Shown here: positions 6,236 through 12,245 of the stretch, piece by piece | Numbering within the stretch: position 1 is the stretch's first letter | How the letters are laid out: the number at the start of each line of letters is the position of its first letter | Assembly: GCA_902494945.1 (NCBI GenBank) | Contig: CABUVF010000046.1 | Coordinates: forward strand, 1-12,245 | Length of the DNA: 12,245 bases | Origin: an uncultured Collinsella sp. | Lineage (GTDB): Bacteria; Actinomycetota; Coriobacteriia; Coriobacteriales; Coriobacteriaceae | Direction of reading: 5' to 3' | Notes under the pieces: generated by a model | Databases searched by the model: none | The model's input: the letters and a program-made list of their open reading frames with translations, nothing else | Told to the model about the DNA's origin: nothing | Program-made: the position numbers and the translations under genes

Positions 6236-6817
6236 TTGGCGCGCGTAAAACAAATAATCGGATGGACCGCGATCGTTCTGTTACCTGCAACGCTGGCGGG
6301 CATCTGGGTGCTGACGGAGCAAAATGCGGTGGAGACGTCGTTGCTGAGCGAGTCCACCGCGCGTGTGGTGGAGGGTCAGGCTACGAGCGTACAGGCTGCC
6401 GATGTCGCGGGTGAAGCTCAGACCGAGAACGGGATGACCGGGGGCACCGATTCGGCTGCTTCGAATGTCCGGTCTGGCCGACTTGCTTCCATTCGCATGT
6501 GGGTGGGCACGAACGTCCGTCGCGTTGCCCATACCGTAGAGTTTTTCTTCGTCGGATTGTTCGCCTCGGTGGTCGTGGTTTGCTTTTCCAGGCGTCCGTG
6601 GAGCGTATGCTCCCGTTGCGTGCCCGTGTTGCTCTTTTGCGCCGTCTGCTCCGTTGGCGATCAGGTACATAAGATCTTTGTTCCCGGCAGGCATTTCGAC
6701 GTTATCGATTTAGGATTCGATGCTGCGGGCTATGTCACCGCCATGCTGTTGGTATTGCTGGCAGCGGCGTTGGTGCGCTATGCGACTCGGCCGATCGGCG
6801 CCCATGCGAGGCGCTAG
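6236..6817 (+). CDS. VanZ-like family membrane protein
   Basis: This 193-residue integral membrane protein has the VanZ-family pattern: a RRVAHTVEFFFVG segment (95-107, with His99 and Glu102) and the hallmark DQVHKIFVPGRHFDVID (142-158), followed by a last membrane helix. Predicted membrane segments are at about 8-28, 101-117, 127-140 and 161-180. VanZ proteins modify resistance to glycopeptides or lipoglycopeptides in some bacteria, but most chromosomal members have no defined biochemical activity, so no resistance should be inferred. An unusual feature is the hydrophilic Ser/Thr/Ala/Glu-rich stretch at about 30-90 between helices 1 and 2, where compact VanZ proteins have a short loop. It starts at TTG. 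It lies 104 nt after the recombinase and is separated from the murR operon by a terminator, so it is probably transcribed alone. Confidence 0.78.
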   Translation: MARVKQIIGWTAIVLLPATLAGIWVLTEQNAVETSLLSESTARVVEGQATSVQAADVAGEAQTENGMTGGTDSAASNVRSGRLASIRMWVGTNVRRVAHTVEFFFVGLFASVVVVCFSRRPWSVCSRCVPVLLFCAVCSVGDQVHKIFVPGRHFDVIDLGFDAAGYVTAMLLVLLAAALVRYATRPIGAHARR

Positions 6818-6896
6818 CCGGTAACAAACCCGTTTCTGATAATGCGACCTTGTTGAATTATTTTGTGTCGCGCGTATTTCCGAGCGGTCGGATTTG

Positions 6897-6925
6897 AGGG
6901 GCGAGCGGTAGAACGCTCGCCCTTT
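6897..6925 (+). terminator. Terminator hairpin between the VanZ-like gene and murR
   Basis: GGGCGAGCG (6899-6907) pairs perfectly with CGCTCGCCC (6914-6922) around a 6-nt loop and is followed by TTT. The T-run is short. It lies 80 nt after the VanZ-like stop and insulates the mur operon downstream. Confidence 0.72.
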
Positions 6926-6947
6926 GTGCGCCACGATGCGGCACAAT

Positions 6948-6976
6948 GTACCGTAAAAGCTGTTTGTATCCGGTAC
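6948..6976. promoter_or_regulatory. Inverted repeat in the murR leader, candidate operator
   Basis: GTACCG (6948-6953) and CGGTAC (6971-6976) form a perfect 6-bp dyad with a 17-nt spacer, 46 nt before the murR start. RpiR/MurR regulators commonly bind palindromes in their own promoter region, so autoregulation here is plausible. The match to any known MurR site is not established, and I could not pick a convincing -35/-10 pair. Confidence 0.35.
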
Positions 6977-7021
6977 GAATCGTTCGTTGGTCTTTAATTC
7001 TTCTCAACGGAGGTGTTTGAG

Positions 7022-7873
7022 ATGGCAAACGGATTGCTTTTGCGGCTTCGCGAGCGTGAGCTCAGCGCGAGCCCGGCGGAACGCAATGTCATCGCATATG
7101 TGAGCGCTCATCCGCACGAGGTGGTCGGGCTGTCCGTCCGCGGTCTTGCCGATGCCACGTTCTCCTCGCCCTCGAGCATTTTGCGCTTTTGCAAGCGTTT
7201 GGGTTTTGCGGGCTACAAGGAGTTCCAGCGCGAACTGATTGCCGAGCTGGCGCTCTTAGGTGACAAGAAAGACGTAGCCCTCGAGGACATCTCCATGGAT
7301 GACAGCGTCGAACGTATCGTGGGGAAGGTGATGAAAAGCAACGTGCGCACGATCGAAGCGACGGCGCGAACGCTCGATTACACCGTCTTGGAGCGATGCG
7401 CGGCCTATCTTAAGCGGGCACGCGCAGTCAATCTGTTCGGTATCGGTGCCTCTCGTTTGGTCGCGCACGATCTGGCGCAAAAGCTCATGCGTGTCGACAA
7501 AGAGTGCCATCTGTACGACGACTGGCATGATCAGCTCTTGTGTACCAAGAACATGCATGAGGGCGATATGGCAATCGCCTTTAGCTACTCGGGCTTGACG
7601 CAAGAGGTGCTGGACTGCACCGCCGAGGCCCAACGTCACAACTGTCCCGTTGTGGCCGTGACCAAAGTAGATGGATCATCCAAGCTTGCCACCATGGCCG
7701 ATGCCGTGCTCGGCGTCGCTGCGAGTGAGCCCTTGGTCCGCAGCGGTGCCATGGCTTCGCGTATGGCCCAGCTTATGGTTGTCGATGCCCTGTACGCTGC
7801 TTACGTTGCCAGCGACTACGAACGGGCGACGCATGTCATTAAGCAAAACTACATCGAGAAACAGGAAAGATGA
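7022..7873 (+). CDS. murR: MurR/RpiR-family transcriptional regulator of MurNAc catabolism
   Basis: RpiR-family regulators bind DNA through an N-terminal helix-turn-helix and sense a phosphosugar through a C-terminal SIS domain. Here the HTH_6-type region covers about 1-77, with the recognition segment SVRGLADATFSSPSSILRFC at 38-57. The SIS domain covers about 126-262, with FGIGASRLVAHDLAQKLMR (139-157) and the phosphosugar-loop motif FSYSG (187-191). The 283-residue length is typical. ATG 7022 is chosen over GTG 7013 because GGAGGT (7009-7014) sits 7 nt before it and overlaps the GTG. Being first in an operon with murQ, a MurP-type permease and mupG, it most likely responds to MurNAc-6-phosphate, which is the effector known for E. 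coli MurR. Whether it represses or activates cannot be read from the sequence. Confidence 0.88.
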   Translation: MANGLLLRLRERELSASPAERNVIAYVSAHPHEVVGLSVRGLADATFSSPSSILRFCKRLGFAGYKEFQRELIAELALLGDKKDVALEDISMDDSVERIVGKVMKSNVRTIEATARTLDYTVLERCAAYLKRARAVNLFGIGASRLVAHDLAQKLMRVDKECHLYDDWHDQLLCTKNMHEGDMAIAFSYSGLTQEVLDCTAEAQRHNCPVVAVTKVDGSSKLATMADAVLGVAASEPLVRSGAMASRMAQLMVVDALYAAYVASDYERATHVIKQNYIEKQER

Positions 7874-7883
7874 GGTGAATGAA

Positions 7884-8807
<924 letters not shown>

Positions 8808-8864
8808 GTGTGCGGCGTGAGCTGATATGACATCCAGACGAGATACCCAATACAAGGAGGAGTT

Positions 8865-10295
8865 ATGACGAACAAAGAGCTGGCTCAAAAGCTGCTGGAC
8901 CTTTTGGGCGGTAAAGACAACGTGCTGGCAAACGCGGCGTGCATGACGCGCCTGCGCGTGACCGTCAAAGACGCGGGCAACGTCGACACGGAGGGCATTA
9001 AGGCACTCGACGGCGTGATGGGCCTGGTCGAGGACGACACGATGCAGATCGTGCTGGGGCCGGGCAAGGTGAATAAGGTGCTCGAGGAGTTCTCCAAGCT
9101 CACTGGCCTTGCGAAAGGCGTTGCCGACGAGAGCGTGGTTGACGCTGCGGCCACAAACAAGGCCGCGCAGAAGGCCAAGTACGAGTCTAAGCCGGTTCAG
9201 GCCTTCCTCAAGAAGATTTCCAATGTCTTCGTCGCCCTGCTTCCCGGCATCATTGCGGCTGGCCTCATCAACGGTATCTGCAACGTCATTAACGTCTCGA
9301 CGGCAGGCGCGCTTGCAGGCGAGTGGTGGTACCAGGGCATTCGTTCCATGGGCTGGGCCCTGTTTGCCTATCTGCCCATCTTGGTGGGCTATAACGCGGC
9401 ACGTGAGTTTGGTGGCTCCGCTGCGCTGGGCGGCATCGCCGGCATGATGTGTATCGCCAACAGTGCCATGCCCCTGCTTGCGCCTGGCGCGGCCGATCCT
9501 GCCACTGCCATTCTGCTGCCGCTCACCAATGCGCAGTACAACCCCGCAGCGGGCGGCATGATCGCGGCTCTTATCGCCGGCGCATTTTTTGCCTGGATGG
9601 AGCGTCAGATTCGCAAGGTTATGCCCAACGCACTCGACACGTTCTTGTCCCCGCTGCTGGTGCTCATCATCGGCGCCTTTGCTCTGATGCTCGTCATCCA
9701 GCCGGTTGGCGCATGGCTGACGGCTGCCATCTTTAGCGTTTTGACCTTTATCTTCGAGAAGCTGGGCGTCCTGGGTGGCTATATCCTGTCGGCAGGCTTC
9801 TTGCCGCTGGTGTCCGTCGGCCTGCATCAGGCGCTCACGCCGATCCACGCTATGCTCAACGATCCCGACGGTGCTACCAAGGGTATCAATTACCTGCTTC
9901 CCATCCTTATGATGGCTGGTGGCGGCCAGGTCGGTGCCGGTTTGGCACTGTACTTTAAGACCAAGAACGCCAAGCTCAAGAAGTACGTCGCAGAGTCTAT
10001 TCCCGTTGGAATCCTGGGTGTGGGCGAGCCTCTGATGTATGCTGTTACGCTGCCGCTCGTTCGTCCGTTTGTGACGGCCTGCCTGGGTGCCGGATTTGGC
10101 GGCGCGCTCGCGGCGCTGCTTCACATCGGCACGGTTTCTCAGGGCGTTTCCGGTCTGTTTGGCCTGCTGATCGTCGTTCCTGGCCAGCAGTTCGGCTACG
10201 TTGCCGCTATGCTGCTTGCCTATGCCGCCGGCTTTGTCCTGACGTGGTTCTTTGGCGTCGACGAGCAGAAGATCAACGAGTTCTTTGGCGAATAG
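8865..10295 (+). CDS. murP: PTS EIIBC permease, MurNAc-type
   Basis: This PTS transporter imports its sugar while phosphorylating it at C6. The N-terminal EIIB domain (about 1-80) contains the phospho-cysteine Cys26 in the motif NAACMTRLRV. A linker of about 25 residues leads to a glucose-superfamily EIIC domain (about 107-470) with around ten hydrophobic segments and the sugar-site motif GVGEPLMYAVTLPL, with Glu388. Length (476) and domain order match E. coli MurP (474), and the neighbours murQ, murR and mupG point to MurNAc or MurNAc-GlcNAc as substrate. Sequence alone would also allow a beta-glucoside or sucrose-type permease. There is no EIIA domain, so it must borrow a cellular EIIA-Glc-like protein. 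The ATG has AAGGAGG about 5 nt upstream and lies 57 nt after murQ. Tandem hairpins follow the stop. Confidence 0.88.
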   Translation: MTNKELAQKLLDLLGGKDNVLANAACMTRLRVTVKDAGNVDTEGIKALDGVMGLVEDDTMQIVLGPGKVNKVLEEFSKLTGLAKGVADESVVDAAATNKAAQKAKYESKPVQAFLKKISNVFVALLPGIIAAGLINGICNVINVSTAGALAGEWWYQGIRSMGWALFAYLPILVGYNAAREFGGSAALGGIAGMMCIANSAMPLLAPGAADPATAILLPLTNAQYNPAAGGMIAALIAGAFFAWMERQIRKVMPNALDTFLSPLLVLIIGAFALMLVIQPVGAWLTAAIFSVLTFIFEKLGVLGGYILSAGFLPLVSVGLHQALTPIHAMLNDPDGATKGINYLLPILMMAGGGQVGAGLALYFKTKNAKLKKYVAESIPVGILGVGEPLMYAVTLPLVRPFVTACLGAGFGGALAALLHIGTVSQGVSGLFGLLIVVPGQQFGYVAAMLLAYAAGFVLTWFFGVDEQKINEFFGE

Positions 10296-10303
10296 TTTGA
10301 TAT

Positions 10304-10330
10304 CGCGAGCCGTGTTGCTCAGGGCTCGCG
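10304..10330 (+). repeat. First of two tandem hairpins after murP
   Basis: CGCGAGCC (10304-10311) pairs perfectly with GGCTCGCG (10323-10330) around an 11-nt loop, starting 8 nt after the murP stop. No T-run follows, so it is not a standard terminator. It could protect the murR-murQ-murP message from 3' exonucleases. Confidence 0.6.
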
Positions 10331-10362
10331 GCGCGCGGCAGATTTCTTGATGCTATGGTTGT

Positions 10363-10396
10363 GCCGGCGGGGCTAACTGCTCCGCCGGCCTTTTTT
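10363..10396 (+). terminator. Intrinsic terminator between murP and mupG
   Basis: GCCGGCGGGGC (10363-10373) pairs with GCTCCGCCGGC (10379-10389, one G-T) around a 5-nt loop, followed by C and six T residues (10391-10396). It is a strong intrinsic terminator. The T-run abuts the mupG ribosome binding site AAAGGAG (10397-10403), so termination or readthrough directly controls whether mupG is transcribed from upstream. Confidence 0.9.
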
Positions 10397-10412
10397 AAAG
10401 GAGCGTTGAAGC

Positions 10413-11465
10413 GTGAAAACGGGTATTTCGATTTATCTTTCCAGCCCTCTGCAGGATATTGAGCGGACAATTGAGCGTGGTGCCGCGGCGGGTGTGCGCT
10501 ATGCGTTCACCTCGCTGCATATTCCCGAGGATGGGGGAGCGGCGTATGCCGATAAGGTCCGTCATGTGCTGTCGCTGCTTTCCGCCCGCGGCATTGCGCT
10601 CATTGCCGATGTGGGGCCGCGCACGTGCGATTTGCTCGGGCTTGAGCGCATCGAGGACCTGCGCGATCTGGGGTTGGAATACCTTCGTTTGGACTATGGC
10701 TTTAGCGCCCAGCGGGTCGCGGAGCTGTCCGGTGTATTTCGCATTGTGGTCAATGCATCGACGGTGAGTTCTGATGAAATCGCATCGTGGCGTGAGGCCG
10801 GTGCCGATGTGACTCGTTTTGCCGCCTGCCACAATTTTTACCCCAAGCCTTATACCGGTTTAGCTCTGGAGGACATTGCTCGGGTGAATCTTCGTCTTGC
10901 GGCGCTTGGATTCGAAATCATGGCTTTTGTGCCGGGTGATGCTAACGTTCGCGGGCCAGTATTCGAGGGACTGCCGACGGTCGAGGCGCAGCGCGGTCGC
11001 GCGTCAAAGGTTGCTCTCAATATGCTTGAGCTTGCACATGGCGCCGATTGCGACATTGTGTTGGTCGGCGACCCCGATCTTTCCGATGCGGGCTGGACGC
11101 AGTTTGCTTATGTTTCCGCCGGATACGTGGACCTGCAATGCGAGCTTGAGCCCGGTTATGCCTATGTGCGTGGGCAGATTCATCACGACCGACCCGATTC
11201 GAGCACCCTCATCTTTAGGTCTCAGGAGTCGCGTACGACGCTTAAGCCGGATTCCGTGCCGATGGATGCCGGTGCCGGCCTGTTTCGAAAGGCGGGGTCG
11301 ATCGCTGTGAGCAATAGCAGCTATGGGCGCTACGAAGGCGAGCTTGAGATTGCGCGGGTCGATCTTCCCGGTGAGGAGCGCATGAACGTTGCGGGTCATA
11401 TCACGCCCGAGGCAATGGAGCTGCTGCCGTTCATCAAACGCGGATTCGGGGTACGGTTCGTTTAG
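10413..11465 (+). CDS. mupG: 6-phospho-N-acetylmuramidase (MupG, DUF871 family)
   Basis: MupG-type enzymes hydrolyse MurNAc-6-phosphate-GlcNAc, the disaccharide imported and phosphorylated by the PTS, into MurNAc-6-phosphate (for MurQ) and GlcNAc. The 350 residues show a TIM-barrel part at about 1-235, with the GISIYLSS start, LIADVGPRT (63-71), LRLDYGF (91-97), the family hallmark ACHNFYPKPYTGL (138-150) and EGLPTVEAQRG (185-195). A cyclophilin-like C-terminal domain follows, with IHHDRPDSS (256-264). Length is normal. The start is GTG 10413 with AAAGGAG at 10397-10403, 9 nt upstream. Its position after murP matches its role, yet a terminator separates the two genes. It is cytoplasmic, with no signal peptide. 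In databases it often appears only as a DUF871 protein. The specific activity is inferred from family and context. Confidence 0.88.
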   Translation: MKTGISIYLSSPLQDIERTIERGAAAGVRYAFTSLHIPEDGGAAYADKVRHVLSLLSARGIALIADVGPRTCDLLGLERIEDLRDLGLEYLRLDYGFSAQRVAELSGVFRIVVNASTVSSDEIASWREAGADVTRFAACHNFYPKPYTGLALEDIARVNLRLAALGFEIMAFVPGDANVRGPVFEGLPTVEAQRGRASKVALNMLELAHGADCDIVLVGDPDLSDAGWTQFAYVSAGYVDLQCELEPGYAYVRGQIHHDRPDSSTLIFRSQESRTTLKPDSVPMDAGAGLFRKAGSIAVSNSSYGRYEGELEIARVDLPGEERMNVAGHITPEAMELLPFIKRGFGVRFV

Positions 11466-11476
11466 CGTGTGACCCG

Positions 11477-11494
11477 TGGGCTACAATTGGCCCA
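11477..11494 (+). promoter_or_regulatory. Putative promoter of the Spx/ArsC-like gene
   Basis: TACAAT at 11482-11487 is an excellent -10 box, 70 nt before the ATG at 11558. The best -35 candidate, TTCGTT (11457-11462), is at a long 19-nt spacing and overlaps the end of mupG. The -10 sits in the loop of a TGGGC/GCCCA dyad (11477-11481 and 11490-11494), which may be an operator or chance. Confidence 0.45.
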
Positions 11495-11557
11495 TCATGC
11501 GAAGGCGCCTCGTGTGGCGTGTGCCTGCGTTGGCCGATCTATATTCGGAGGATTCCC

Positions 11558-11917
11558 ATGACCGTACTGTTTATTGAATATCCCAAGTGCTCGACCTGTA
11601 AGAAGGCCAAGGCATGGCTGGACGAACACGGGGTAGAGTATATCGACCGCGATATCGTTTTGGACAATCCCACGGCTGATGAGCTTGCGACCTGGATTGC
11701 TCGTTCGGGACTGCCGGTGCGGCGCTTCTTTAATTCGTCGGGCATGAAATATCGAGAGCTGGGCCTGAAGGCGCGTCTAGATGCGGGCATGACGGATCGG
11801 GAGTGCTACGAGCTGCTGGCGACCGACGGCATGCTGGTTAAGCGTCCGCTGTTGGTGGGCGACGACTTTGCGATTCCCGGCTTTAGGGAATCGGCTTGGG
11901 TCGAGGCGTTGCTGTAG
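11558..11917 (+). CDS. Spx/ArsC-family thioredoxin-fold protein
   Basis: This 119-residue cytoplasmic protein belongs to the ArsC/Spx/YffB superfamily. It has the N-terminal CxxC pair in YPKCSTCKKAKAWL (Cys11 and Cys14), the central RRFFNSSGMKYRELGLK (54-70) and the C-terminal MLVKRPLLVG (91-100). Members are either glutaredoxin-dependent arsenate reductases or RNA-polymerase-binding regulators of the Spx/MgsR kind, whose CxxC acts as a thiol redox switch. The CxxC and the absence of neighbouring ars genes favour the Spx/MgsR or uncharacterised branch. The Spx-specific contact residues cannot be assigned with confidence, so I give no symbol. The ATG has GGAGGA at 11547-11552, 5 nt upstream. 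It is likely monocistronic: it has its own putative promoter and a gene on the opposite strand converges on it. Confidence 0.82.
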   Translation: MTVLFIEYPKCSTCKKAKAWLDEHGVEYIDRDIVLDNPTADELATWIARSGLPVRRFFNSSGMKYRELGLKARLDAGMTDRECYELLATDGMLVKRPLLVGDDFAIPGFRESAWVEALL

Positions 11918-11989
11918 CGGCTGCGGAAAGTGCGACCCGTTTTGAGTGCTCAGGGTGGGACGTGTTTTCCATCGGCGGGCTCGCTCGGC

Positions 11990-12244
11990 TCAATCATCGA
12001 GCTGTGCCCATTCGTGCGGATCGTAGACCTTTACGTGCTTGTTGGGCTTGCCGCTCCAGTACTCCTCGTCCATAAAGGGCAGATATGCCTGAACGCCGGG
12101 GCAGATAAAGGGAATCCGCTGCTGTTGCAGTCGCTCGCGCTGGCGCTGCTCCAGATGCGCCTCGGATATGACGGTCGGCATGCCGGACAGCTCGACGAGG
12201 CTTGCCTGGATTCGCTTAAGGTCGGGGAGTCCCGCGTGCCATGA
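11990..12244 (-). CDS. C-terminal part of an unidentified protein, truncated by the window edge
   Basis: A minus-strand frame is open from the right edge of the window to a TGA stop at 11990-11992, giving the last 84 residues. The internal ATG at 12181 has no ribosome binding site, and coherent sequence continues upstream of it, so the real start is outside the window. Visible features are an amphipathic LKRIQASLVELSGMPTVIS segment, a charged helix HLEQRQRERLQQQ, the stretch IPFICPGVQAYLPFM, and a polar tail ending AQLDD. The pattern of a nearby-domain choice followed by 'IPF..PG.Q.YLPF' recalls C-termini of some MarR-like winged-helix proteins, but this is a weak recollection. There is no membrane segment. 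It is convergent with the Spx-like gene, with 72 nt between the stops and no clear shared terminator. Confidence 0.55.
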   Translation of the reverse strand, partial: SWHAGLPDLKRIQASLVELSGMPTVISEAHLEQRQRERLQQQRIPFICPGVQAYLPFMDEEYWSGKPNKHVKVYDPHEWAQLDD

Positions 12245-12245
12245 C

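Noticed and set aside
6236..6817. A glycopeptide-resistance determinant because of VanZ similarity.
   Set aside because: No vanHAX or vanRS genes are present, and most chromosomal VanZ-like proteins have no demonstrated link to resistance.
11558..11917. A dedicated arsenic-resistance arsenate reductase.
   Set aside because: There are no ars regulator or efflux genes nearby, and the CxxC near the N-terminus is more typical of the Spx/MgsR branch.

Overview
The window reads as chromosomal DNA from a GC-rich Gram-positive gut actinobacterium. Protein character and gene content fit Coriobacteriia, most likely a Collinsella-like genus. This is an inference from recognition, not a database result. 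I see no rRNA, tRNA, CRISPR array, insertion sequence or phage module.

Layout. 1-498 is the C-terminal part of a split transketolase, closed by a strong terminator. 499-949 is a gene-free, highly structured stretch dominated by a nested palindrome of about 136 nt (714-849), followed by a putative promoter. 950-3077 holds ftsE and ftsX, overlapping by 14 nt and closed by a terminator. FtsE carries an unusual Ala/Pro-rich N-terminal extension of about 174 residues. 3213-5348 is rnr (RNase R), also followed by a terminator hairpin. 5447-6131 contains inverted-repeat DNA and an intact, solitary small serine recombinase. 6236-6817 encodes a VanZ-like membrane protein with a TTG start that is supported by a strong ribosome binding site.

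7022-11465 is a complete-looking N-acetylmuramic acid (MurNAc) catabolic cluster in the order regulator (MurR/RpiR type), MurNAc-6-P etherase (MurQ), PTS EIIBC transporter (MurP type), and 6-phospho-N-acetylmuramidase (MupG/DUF871 type). Its expected logic is as follows. The PTS permease imports and phosphorylates MurNAc or MurNAc-GlcNAc. MupG cleaves the phosphorylated disaccharide. MurQ removes the lactyl ether to give GlcNAc-6-P. The SIS-domain regulator senses a sugar phosphate. A good intrinsic terminator sits between murP and mupG, so mupG may be expressed separately or by attenuation.

11558-11917 is a Spx/ArsC-like thioredoxin-fold protein with its own putative promoter. 11990-12244 is the C-terminal part of an unidentified gene on the minus strand that runs out of the window.

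The genes are mostly well-known families. The items most worth following up are the large palindromic element upstream of ftsE, the FtsE extension, the recombinase with its adjacent candidate site, and the hairpins between murP and mupG. I did not find a convincing wholly new multi-gene system.
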